A stretch of DNA of 64,000 nt from Moniliophthora roreri (taxonomy: Eukaryota; Basidiomycota; Agaricomycetes; Agaricales; Marasmiaceae). Both the position numbers and the translations under genes were made by a program. The notes under the pieces were generated by a model. It ran no database searches. It was not told the origin of the DNA and saw only the letters and a program-made list of their open reading frames with translations. The stretch is taken from contig LATX02000100.1 in the NCBI GenBank assembly GCA_001466705.2, forward strand, positions 558,001 through 622,000, in the 5' to 3' direction. Positions 48,301-59,182 of the stretch are shown here, piece by piece; position 1 is the first letter of the stretch; each line of letters begins with the position of its first letter.

Positions 48301-51300
48301 ATGCATACTCTCACCACTGACTAGCTGGTATGCTTCATCAACGAAGATAGCTCCTCCCCCCGCTTTTATCACATCTTCAATGTGTTTCTTGATTCCCGCC
48401 ACTCCACCATCACCGAGACGAGAACCTGTGGTCTCGATGAAATGATCCCCGGGAAGAACTCCAACCGATGATAAGAACTTGGCATAAAGTCTAGCAACTG
48501 TGGTCTTCCCTGCCAAGTCACTCGCTTCAGTAATACGAATTTGACAAGAACAGCTTACGCCACTTACCTGTACCAGGATTCCCGAGCATCACTACATTGA
48601 ATCGTTCATTTTTGAGGCTGGCGCTCTGCCGCGTGTTCAGGTCGATCTTCGCCTTGATGTCCAGAACCTGCACTTTGACCTCCTCAAGTCCTGTCATTTT
48701 CATCAAGGAATCGATAGCCTTGTTGTCGGCACCTTCCACATCTTTTTGCCTCTGCCACTCGGCTTCTGAAGGTGAGATTTTGGTGGAACGTGTTGTCAGT
48801 GATGTCACAGGAAGGTGAGGCCGAGAGGACGTGTCTGTGCCGGGATTACCGGAGTCGGTCTTCCCAGTATCCTGTATTTGCGATTGTGAAGGCGGCGTTG
48901 TCTGAATGTGAGCAGGAGAAGGGTGGGAAACCCCAGATTGGGAAGAGAATAAGCTCTTGCGCTCGTTCCGAAGGCGCGCGCCTTCAAGATCTTTCTTCTT
49001 CTGCTCTAAAGCATCTTGCCGTTCCTTTCGAAGTTGAGCATCCTGTGTCTTTCTGTTCTCCTCGGCGATCTTCTCATCAAGTTCTGCCATTGCCTTTGCA
49101 TGGGCTAGTTGTTCTGCATCATGCCGCTGCTGTTCTGCAAATGCCTTTTGCTGCTTCTTCCTCGCTTCTTCTGCCTCTCTATCACACTTCCTGCAAGTCT
49201 GAGGTGGCAGTTGACATTTTCGCGACTGTTTGTGGCCCTGAGGGCACATGGACTGAACAATTGCCTCGCATGGCATCTTTGAGTGATCAGCGAGCTGGTG
49301 ACATCTTGAGGGACAGTCATGAATTCCACAGCTCAACCGAGTGCCACTAAAAATTTGAGATGAGCTGACACTTCAAATAGTGAATCAAAGATGCGCACCA
49401 TGGTTCCCTGCAACCGCCATCGGGTACTTCGTTGTCAAAATCGAGCGGACTTTTCAAGAGAGATTTTCGATCAGGATGACGCTCGCAAAAGGCAGGCAAA
49501 CCATCGTAAACATGCCCTCCACGCTTCAGTATATCGAGAAACTTGGACCACAGTTTGCCTCCTCGATGGGATTTTGTAAAGGTGTCGGAATTGCCAATCA
49601 AGATCAATCCGTCGCGAGCACGCGAGAGAAGAACATTCAATCGCTCTGGTGCGCACATGAATCCAATGTTGTGATCAGGGTTGCTTCTGGTTAGGGAGGC
49701 AATAATGATATCACTCTCCTCTCCTTGATAATTGTCTATAGAATGGTGAAAATCTGTCAAAGAAAAAATATAGAAAGACTTACCGATGGTCGCTAGGCGA
49801 ATCGATTTCTTCCCCGCCTTCGCGCTGGCAGGTGTCACCAATCCGGCTCGCACAAGATCATATGAATCCATGTCACTCAGGACGGGATCATTATCCTCCA
49901 TGAGCGCTGTTCGAAGTTTCTGAAGTTGGCCAAGATAGGGAGTGAGTATGGTCACTTTATCCGTTCCATAACCTTGCTGAGCAAGATATCTGAGAATTTT
50001 GAGGACCATCTCAACTTCATGTGTATTCTGTTTTGAAGATGTCGCATTCATATCTCGTTTCTCCACGATCTGGGGGTTGTCGTCTTCTGGATGACTATGG
50101 TTCAAGAAAATGATGACGTCTTGGATACCACGAAGCAGTGAACGATTCTTTGTCCTGGGTGCATCGACAAGGTGAGGATACGTGAGTTCTCGAATGAGTG
50201 ATGAAATCTCAGGCCGCATACGATGCTGCTCACTGAGCGTCTCATGAGGAAAGCCCTTGATAACAAGACGCTCGAAAAGCGACATGTTGAGGTTGTAGCC
50301 GTCCCCTTTCTCGACAGTTAAACTGTAGCTGTTCACCTTGGGGCGGAGTTGTCTAAGGACTGAATTAGAAGAGCATATCTGAAGGGGACACCACAGCAAC
50401 TTACTGGTGATCGCCTATGAGGATTAACTGACTAGTTTGAGGGTTCATGGCAGTGAGGATGTGACTCTCGAGGATTTCGCCTGCTTCTTCTACCAATAGA
50501 ACCTGAGGAGATGCTTTCTGGATTTGCTCGCTGTATTTCGCGGCGGCAGTTGTTGTGCAGCCGATGATACGCATCCTGGAAACAATGTCATCGTCCTTTT
50601 CGGCAAAGATATCAGCCAGCTGCTTTAATGAGTTATTATATCGGGCAGCGCTGCCACTGAAATCGACAATCAACTCGTTCATCATTGCTTGCTTCCATCC
50701 AGCGAGAAGAGAGTGGCGTTCATTCTGAGACAAAGCCCATGCAGGAGCACCCGATATCCCTCGCTTTTGGTGGTAGATTCCTGCGTTCTTGTTCTCGATC
50801 CATCGCTTGATCAGATAGATTTCATCTATCCGTTGCCCGTTCCTTCCTACTTGAGTCATGCCGTCGTCACCAGCTGGGATACGAAATGCAGCGTAGGTGT
50901 CAGGGTGCTCGAACTCGAGGTATTCAAGAACGGCCTTCAAGCCAGTCTTGAAATACTTGTACTGGTTGAACTTCTTTTTGAGAGTTTTGATATGATGTTC
51001 GGCATCTGCCTTCAGGAGGTCGATGAGGGCATAATTGGTCTGTTTGAGTCGAACGTTTGACTTCCGACTCCTACCAGCCAAACCCAGTGGAGCAGTGCGA
51101 GGCGTTGACTTTCCACCCAAGCGAACAATGTGTTCATCTGGAATGCCGATATTGAGGAGGTCTTCCAGGAATTGGTCAAGAGCGTGGTTTGTATAACAGA
51201 CGACAAGAATTGTCTGTGGCGTATGATCATGTATAATCTTGGCAAGAAGGGCGCCAATGAAGGATTTTCCCGTGCCTGGTCTACCGGGTTAGCTAAGGCG

Positions 51301-52794
51301 ACAAACGATGTGTGAATCAAGGACAAACCTGGGGGGTCCTTGTATGAGAGACACCCTCTGTGTGAGAGCGGCGAGGAGCGAGGTGTGTTGTGATCTATCA
51401 AGAACGATGGGCTTTTGAGTACGCAGCGAGCTCTGCAAATCGCTACCGTGCTTCTCTCGGAGAGTCTGGATGAGACTTGGAGGAATGTTGTCTGGAGTTT
51501 TGTGGCGGGATAACTCTGTCCAGTGCAAAAGCTCGGGGGAAAGGGATAGTTCCTTGATACCCTGCATAACTTTCAAGATCGGCTCGAAAGAAAAGACCGC
51601 CGTTTCGAGGATGATAAGGCGGATATGACGTGCGACCTTAAGTTTGGAAAGGGTGTGCTCTGTCTGAGAGTCAACAATCTGCAAGATTAGAATTGGCGGG
51701 TTGAGGGCCAAAAAATCCTCATCGCGGTTAAGGGTCGGATATGCTGTGATCTCTCCATCAACGATTAGACAAGACCATGCCTGATGTCTGAAAGGCTTCG
51801 AGAAGTTCTCTTTCAGAAACGTTTCACGGTCCTGAAGGGTACGCTTCCTTGTAAGTATCGTGAGATCCTTCTCGCATTTCAGTGCAATGCCCCAGTTGGC
51901 CCTCTTGGCTTCAGGTCCAAAGTGAATATTGTGTAACTGGAGACCATCAATAATGACACCCTTGCGATATCCCTTCTTCTCTCCTTCAGCAATCAATAGC
52001 TCCTCCTTCATCTCATGTAGCATGTCCTCCCTGAGCAACCGAAACTCGTTATCGAGATATATTTGCGTGCGCTTCGCCTCTGTCTCTGGATCGTCGAGGC
52101 AAGATTTCAGGCGAAGGAATGGGCGGTCCTTGCATCTGACCTCTGCCGCCGTTGGAAGGATGGATATTCTACGAAAGTCCGCGAAGTCATTATCGTGGCG
52201 ACCACCGGCGGTGAAACTAGCGGTATTGATGATATCGCATTCATCACCGACCGACATGATTGACGAAATTCTCCCGCCCAAGTCACGTACTGAGGCATGA
52301 GGAGAACTAATGATCAAATGCATGATGTCCTCTTCATGTGCGACTTCGGAATGTAGCGGAGCACCAGGCTGAATGGATATGGAGGTGACATGGAGAAGCA
52401 ACCACGCAAAGGCTACTTGTGCTTGCTCCCCTTGAAGCCTTCCTGCACGGAACTCTTTGACATAGGCGAGCCAGAATATAGGAGGCTCTACGATAGCCTG
52501 GATGATCTGATTGAGATACACCCCACTGTTGATCATAGCGAGGTTGGGATCCTGGAGGTAGATTAGGATCGAGGAACCTCGTCCATTGAAAAAATGTGGC
52601 GTAAGGTCCCAACGCATGCACGTTTGAAGAGATGACAGGCCTGCCTTGCTAGACATGAGCCTAGCGATGCAGGTAGAGGCGTCCGACTGCGCCAGAATTG
52701 CATCAATGAAATTGGGACCATTGAGAGGTGTAAGGGACTGTTTTCCCTTTATGATAGCGTCAAACTGTTTCTCGAGTCTTGCAGCCCGATCCAT
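45343..52794 (-). CDS. ZNFX1-like SF1 helicase with three CbbX-type AAA+ domains
   Basis: Predicted product is about 2,340 residues in about ten exons. N-terminal 480 residues: a helical ZNFX1-type region (PNFIDAILAQSDASTCIARL). SF1/UPF1-like helicase: GPPGTGKS (about 488), VVCYTNHALDQFL, Walker B VLLVEEAGE, LILIGDHQQLRP, LSEQHRMRPEIS, DNYQGEESDIIIASL and PERLNVLLSRARDGL. An NF-X1-like cysteine region follows (CGTRLSCGIHDCPSRCHQL, then CPQGHKQSRKC), then a coiled coil of 80 residues. Three AAA+ modules have intact Walker A, Walker B and arginine finger: GNPGTGKTT/FVDEAYQL/GLPSR, GSPGTGKTT/VIDEAYML/GLSRR and GPPGTGKTT/FIDEAYRL/GLSSR (near 1340, 1630, 1900). A C-terminal Glu/Arg-rich coiled coil ends in a CVAGYHW...GYRCAGGSHF motif. 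Introns interrupt Walker A in the helicase, AAA1 and AAA3 but not AAA2. Role unknown; RNA surveillance or remodelling is inference from the helicase family. Confidence 0.88.
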
Positions 52795-53755
52795 ATTGTG
52801 AGGCTAATGGTTTCTCTAGGTGAGAAGGTATTGCAGTGACAAGGGACGATAAAGGAAGGGTGGTAACTCGAAGTGTGGCTCTAGCGTCTATAAGAACTCG
52901 ACGAGAAACGGCATCGACCCGGCACGTTCAAACTTTAACAGTGAATGTGTTGATGTAGTCCCGAAGGAGAACAAGTTTACGGGACAATCAGGTGCGTAAT
53001 GCGCATCCTCGAGATTGATAACTTGCGGAATGCAATCATATTGAGCGAGAAGCACCCTAGATAGCATAATTGAATGCTTGTAAACTAGAATGGAAATTAA
53101 CCTCACCCATGTTCCCGAAGTTTCGTCCTAGACTGCTGCGCCTTGTCCGATGCGGCGTCCTTGAGACGTGTATGACACATGATTATCGATTCCAGAGTTG
53201 CTCCATGAGAAGAGAGGATGCATCTTATAGGAGGTGAGCTGGTGTTGCGGGAAGAATGGGGGTAACGCACCTTGCTATCAACAACGTCCTACACGCGGCA
53301 CATCCATCAATCCTGAAAAGCATTGCGCAGACACAGTGTGGGTCCAATGTGAGTCCAATGGTGACATTCAGGCTTCGATAAGCGCCAGTTTCTTGAATTG
53401 ATTCGGCATCGTTACTACAGTCCTACGGTGCAATGCAGACTTTTGGAATGGTAAGGTGAAATGAAAGCAATGTATGATATTTTAGACCGTTGATGATGAA
53501 GGAAGGACAGCAAATCCTGCTGACAAACTCTGGCATCGGCGAGCGCAAATTTGAGCGCTTGAGGGCGATCTCTCGCGTCAAACACAGCTGTTGTGACTAT
53601 AACGCTCTTCTCACCGTCACCATCTAAAGGTACCAAAGAAAATGCAATTCAATCAACCCATGGCGCAATTTTGTTGGTTGTAGTTTACTAGGTCTACACT
53701 GTATCAAGTCCTCCCTTTTCTACGGCGCTGTCTGTATTTGCTTATATTCAACGCA
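52795..53755. other. intergenic region, about 960 bp
   Basis: It separates the helicase start from the asparaginase stop. A minus frame at 52888-53106 contains INLEDAHYAPDCPVNLFS, which loosely resembles the copia-type pre-integrase pattern before NLLS, but a 50-nt GT-AG intron could also be drawn across it (about 53056-53105), leading to an unrelated short frame. Neither reading is convincing. A further minus frame at 53415-53636 has no match. The stretch includes the helicase promoter. Confidence 0.4.
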
Positions 53756-56265
53756 TTACCCAGCTTTCGAATCGCTAGTTCTTGGTATTTCCAAACCAGC
53801 AGCAGTCCAGGTTCTCAATGGATCCTGTGCAGTGACTTGGGCATCGACGGCGAACTTGGCAAATGGGCCATCACTTCCGCTTAGCGTCGCACCAGCTGCA
53901 ACCAGCATCTCAACCGCTTCCAAATGATTCTGCCGAGCCGCCTGATCTCGCGGTCAGCAAACTTGGTGTCAAGATTGAAAGCAATAAACTCACGTAGTAT
54001 AGAGCGGTGTGGCCAAGACCGTCTCTGAGATGCACTAATGCGCCCGAGTGAAGCAGTATATCAATGCAGCATGTATGACCATTCAGTGCGGCAATATGGA
54101 GGGGTGTCCTACCAGAACCAGGTTCTAAGCAGTTCACCAGTCCCCCTGCAACATTACTGAGCCGTGGGGTATTGGCAACTGACGAATCCTCAGGTCTTTT
54201 TTCGCTTGCTTTCTCGCTCGAGTCGAGGCAATACTTGAGGGCGTCAACATTGTTCTTTGAAACCGCAAGATGGATGAGGAAGGGGAAAAGCACCGCTTCA
54301 ATTGAAGATGCCTCTGCAGCGGTCCAAGACCAAGGTGCGGCAGCATCTTGCGAAACGTTGTCGACATCGGAGACGACAATTGCAGGGTTTTTGGTGCTGG
54401 TTTGAGATAGGGAGATGAATCGGGATAGAACTCCCTGTAAGTTTTCCAAGTTCTTCTCGATTGAAATCTGACTTGGAGGGGCTGAGCTAGATGGTCGTGT
54501 CAATTCGCCTCGCAAAGGCACACCCATCAACTTTCGCACTTCCTGCATGGACAATTCAGGTTTGGAGAGCAAATAGCTGAGTTTGGCCAAAGCACACTGT
54601 CGAGGGTGAGCGAGAGGTAAAATCGAGGATACGTCAGCCTACCTCCGGCGTCATGTCGCCTCCTGGCACAACGCCTGCCTGTTGAAGAGTACGACCGGTC
54701 TCGTAAGCATCTGATACTGAACCTCTGGCGCACTGCGAAATCGCGACCACTACAACTCCTCTATCACAAGCTTCCTTCAGAGCACCCATCAAGTCGGCAC
54801 GTTGCGGAGCATTCCCAGATCCAAACGTTTCTAAAACGACACCTTGCATGGGAGGCATAAAGAACGCTCGCACAGTTGCAGCAGTGATTCCGGGGAAAAG
54901 CCGAAGTGTAGCTGCAGACAAAAGTTATCGAGGAACGTTCTGAGTAGGATCAGGAAATCTGAACGAACCGACATGTGCACTCATCTCTGTTCAGAAGAGA
55001 CATTAGATGGCGATAGCTCGAAAACAACTCTACTTCGTGTTATACCTTTGTGAGCTTTGAATCGACGTAGGCTCGCCGGTCGTATCACATCATTCCAGTT
55101 GACTACGATGTCAATGCCGACTGAATCAAAAAGTGAGCACCTAGATGCCCTTGAAGATCCGCTAGCACATACCTTTGACAAGTGGCGCGAAATTCGGACT
55201 GTCAAACGCGTTCAAGTCGTAGGAAGACATTTTGGACACCCTGTTTCCACGGAAAAGGGTGTGGTCGAAGTACAAAGAACACTCTGCGGAAGGTAGAATG
55301 AGCTGTGCAGCAGTACGGGTAGATACACCGCCATACCAGGAATGATATAATGACCAGCAATGGTCAGCGCCCCCATCAAGTTATCTGTAGCATCGTTTCT
55401 CAGTTGAGAGAGAGGTATTTGAGCCCCCGTCAGGATCTTACGTGCCAGGATAAGCCAAGGTAAGTGTAGGTTAGGCGCACAAAGGTTTCAGACCTACAAC
55501 AGTCTTCCCAAGATCCTCTAGCAAGAAACTAAGCGCGCTTGCGGAGTAGCCCATGGTATCCGTTCCGTGCAGGATAACGAAAGCATCAAAATTCGCATAA
55601 TTCAGTTCTATCTCTGTAGCAATCCTAACCCAGTCTGCGTTTGAGCGGTTAACACGGATTTCGCAGAAGAGTAAGCAGGACGCGCCTTCTATCTGAATAT
55701 TGCTGCTATCCAAAAGGGAGTCCCACTGAATACAAGGAAATTGAGCCGGAGGGCCGTGTAAGGATCAAAATCATCCTAATACCTCTAGTATCGCATAACG
55801 AATGCACTTGGTACCACTGGTCCCAGGAACAGCACTGCGTGGAGTGACCAAACTCGGAAGTTGAGCCTCGTATACACCTTTGGAAATCTCCGCGGAGATC
55901 GGCTGGCGACTGGATGGCTGTTCCTTCCCGGGTATCAAGCTCGCGGAGTGGCCTATGGGTCGAGCTGACCGAACTGGTAGAGTTGGAAGCTGTGATATAG
56001 ACGTTTCGGTTCCTACCGAGTTGAAACCAGAAGGTGAGCTTCTGCCGCTGCCACTGCTCCACTCGCGAAAGCCTTGCACGGATCCAGAGTTAGAAAAAAG
56101 TGAATTTTGCAGCGGGTCGTGGAACCGAGCTTGACTACGCAAAGTTTCCGTTAGAAAATATGGTTCCGGAACATATCCTTGGTGGCCAACAAGCATTCCA
56201 ATCGTCCCACCTGTGTATATCACCAGCACGCGGGATTCATTGATCAACTGCGAGTTGACATCCAT
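53756..56265 (-). CDS. cytosolic type I L-asparaginase with C-terminal ankyrin repeats
   Basis: Hydrolyses asparagine to aspartate and ammonia. Predicted product is about 720 residues. Seen: the first catalytic threonine in VIYTGGTIGM (residues 15-24), an unusually long Ser/Pro/Arg-rich insert of about 110 residues, then FVILHGTDTMGYSASALSFL with the second catalytic segment, KTVILTGAQIPLSQLRNDA, NNLFFDHTLFRGNR-like spacing, GVVLETFGSGNAP, VVVAISQCARGSV and GVVPGGDMTPECALAKL. The C-terminal third carries ankyrin repeats: GRTPLHIAALNGHTCCIDIL and HTALYYAARQNHLEAVEML. The layout matches the human ASPG type (asparaginase plus ankyrin), with a longer N-terminal insert. Catalytic threonines and the HGTDT motif are present. 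It shares a 135-bp divergent promoter with TRP5. Confidence 0.88.
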
Positions 56266-56400
56266 CACAGCTAGGAAGAGAGTTATGATCTCAGATAAGA
56301 TATAAATTTTCTGGAGGTAGTCTGCACGTGCTATCGGTTAGATATACGATATAAAATCAAAGTCTCAGTCTATGACTCGGACTCACTCTTTTCATTCACT
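56266..56400. promoter_or_regulatory. bidirectional promoter, asparaginase and TRP5
   Basis: 135 bp between the divergent starts, both of amino-acid metabolism genes. Contains TATACGATATAAAATC near 56342 and a ATGACTCGGACTCACTC stretch at about 56373-56389. The TGACTC core is the Gcn4/CPC1-type general amino-acid control site, and a single copy here would suit both genes; binding is inference. Confidence 0.5.
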
Positions 56401-59082
56401 ATGGAAGCCTTGAAGCAAATTTTCGAAAAAAAGAAAGCAGAGGTATGTGTTTAGAAAATTTGAAGCAGCATTCAGATTCAAATAATCCTCTCTAGGGCGC
56501 ACCAGCCCTGGTCACCTTCGTTACTGCTGGATATCCTACCAAGGATGATACAGTACCAATATTGCTTGCAATGCAAAATGGAGGAACGGATATCATTGAG
56601 CTTGGTGTACCATTCTCAGATCCTATAGGTGATGGACCAGTGATCCAAGAAACCAACACAGTGCGTGTCCAAAGTATTCAGTGCAACCCCGCTGACCTCT
56701 CATTTAGATCGCTCTCAAGAACGGCATCGATTATTATACAGTGCTCGGTCAACTTCGTGAAGCTCGCAGCAAAGGCCTGACTGCCCCCGTCATACTAATG
56801 GGTAACGATTGCGTGCCCAATATATCCGTTGCTCTGTTTGACGAAACTTTATAGGTTATTACAACCCGATCTTGGCTTACGGTGAAGATAGAGCGATTCA
56901 GGATGCAAGCGAAGCAGGCGCGAATGGGTTCATCATGGTCGACCTACCTCCCGAAGAGGCTATTACGTTCAGAGACAAATGTGCCAGAGCAAAGTAAGAA
57001 AGGAATATTATACGTCCATTGCTCTTACACTAAATCCCAATAATTCCAGCATTTCCTACGTCCCGCTTATTGCCCCATCGACTACTTTACATCGGATCAA
57101 GTTCCTCTCCTCGGTAGCTGACACGTTCATTTACGTCGTGTCCAAGGTGAATAAATACTTCCCATTGCTCTAGCCTATGCTAAATCCCTTTAGATGGGCA
57201 CTACAGGTTCTTCTGAGAAGGTTGCTATTAATGTCGAGCTTCCTGATATTATTGCCCGAGTACGTGAATACGCCAAGGTACCACTAGCCGTCGGCTTCGG
57301 TGTTGCAGACCGCGGTCATTTTGATTTCGTCGCCGACGCCGGCGCAGATGGTGTCGTTATCGGCAGCAAAATTGTCTCGATTATAAAGAATTCTCCTTCA
57401 AATCAGGTCGTACAAAGCGTCCAGAGCTTCTGTGTCGAGATTTCCCAGAAAGGGCAGCCCGTAAAACCTCGCTCTCCTCCAGTCTCTCGTCTGACTAGTC
57501 CAAAACTCAACGAGAGCAAAAGCGGTCCGCCAATCTCCAATTCAAGTTCGGATCCTACTGTGCTTCCAGCACGGTTCGGAGAGTTCGGCGGTCAATATGT
57601 TCCTGAGGCCATCTTTGACTGTCTTGCTGAACTTGAAGAGGCTCATAAGTCCGCCATGGCAGACCCGGAGTTTTGGAAGGAATTCCGGAGCTACTTTGGA
57701 TATATCAATCGCCCTTCAGAGCTTTACTTCTCCGAAAATTTGACGAAGGAGGCAGGTGGTGCCAACATCTGGTTGAAACGCGAGGATCTGTAAGTCTCCT
57801 GCATGTTCTTAGTAATAAACATGCCGTTCTTATTATCCTACTTCCAGGAATCACACGGGCTCGCATAAGATTAACAACGCTATTGGCCAGGTGGGTTGGG
57901 GATAAACTGCGCTCCTACAATACCCTGATAATGCCTCACTAGATTCTTCTTGCTAGAAGGATAGGCAAGACCCGTATCATTGCCGAGACAGGTGCAGGTC
58001 AACATGGAGTCGCTACGGCCAGCGTCTGCGCCAAGTTTGGCATGGAGTGCGTCATCTACATGGGTGCAGAAGACGTACGTCGACAGGCTCTTAATGTCTT
58101 CCGGATAGAGATGCTAGGTGGAAGGGTGAGTAAACATTTGATTCCGACGTTCTCATTTCTGAAGAACCAAAAGGTCATTCCCGTCAACTCCGGCTCGTGT
58201 ACCTTGAAAGACGCTGTCAACGAGGCCATGAGGGACTGGGTCACGAACCTCTCGACTACACATTACCTTGTGGGCTCCGCGATTGGGCCACACCCTTTCC
58301 CAACAATAGTCCGTGACTTCCAAAAGGTCATTGGTGAAGAAATTAAGGCTCAGATGCAAGAGAAGAAGAGCAAGCTCCCTGACGTAGTTGTAGCGTGCGT
58401 AGGAGGTGGCAGCAATGCCATCGGTACATTCTATGATTTCATTGGGGATAAGAATGTTCGACTAGTTGGTGTCGAAGCGGGAGGTGAAGGTGAGCAGTGT
58501 CTTCTTGAGGTCTGATTTCATTTCTAAATTTCTGATTTCTCAGGTATCGATGGTGACCGACACAGTGCTACTCTGTCGAAAGGTGTGCCTGGAGTCCTCC
58601 ATGGTGTTCGGACCTACATCCTTCAATCTTCCGCTGGTCAAATCATTGAGACACACTCAATAAGTGCCGGGCTTGACTACCCTGGTGTTGGCCCTGAGCA
58701 CGCCTGGCTCAAAGACTCCGGTCGAGCCGAATATGTCGTCGCTACGGATGAAGAAGCGCTGCGGGGTTTCAGAATTCTCACTCAGAAAGAGGGTATCATT
58801 CCAGGTGAGCTACGTTGATCCTGCACTGCGAGAACGCCCACTTATCTAGTTTGCTAGCGCTTGAGTCTTCACATGCGGTCTGGCAAGCACTCAAGATTGC
58901 CAAATCTCTACCCAAAGACCGAGACGTCGTGATTGTGAGTGACAGTTTTCGCATCACAAAACGTGCCACCTACTTTTCAACAGTGCTTATCCGGAAGAGG
59001 AGACAAGGACGTAGAACAGATCTCCCAACTGTTGCCCAAGTGGGCAGACAAACTAGATTGGCACGTATCGGCAAGGGTCTGA
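56401..59082 (+). CDS. TRP5: bifunctional tryptophan synthase (alpha-beta fusion)
   Basis: Converts indole-3-glycerol phosphate and serine to tryptophan. Predicted product is about 710 residues, the normal fungal fusion. Alpha half, residues 1-240: [34 protein letters not shown] with the catalytic glutamate, [20 protein letters not shown] with the aspartate, VSKMGTTGS and [12 protein letters not shown] linker rich in Ser/Pro separates it from the beta half: [50 protein letters not shown] with the PLP lysine, [87 protein letters not shown] and [12 protein letters not shown], ending [13 protein letters not shown]. Introns are short. A Gcn4-like TGACTC lies before the start. Confidence 0.96.
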
Positions 59083-59182
59083 GGAGGGTATCGTAAATAT
59101 AGAATGATGTATCCATGAAATCTCGTCAAGATGGAGACCATAGGTAGATTGAATGTGCGGTGTACCAAAATGTCTGTAACAA

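Noticed and set aside
48772..49350. 192-codon plus-strand frame opposite the helicase gene
   Set aside because: It is the antisense of a well supported coding exon with conserved cysteine and coiled-coil content; no independent motif.
52888..53106. Copia-like pre-integrase fragment (INLEDAHYAPDCPVNLFS)
   Set aside because: The likeness is short and weak, no flanking Pol motifs or LTRs were found, and an alternative splice reading exists; left as an undecided note only.
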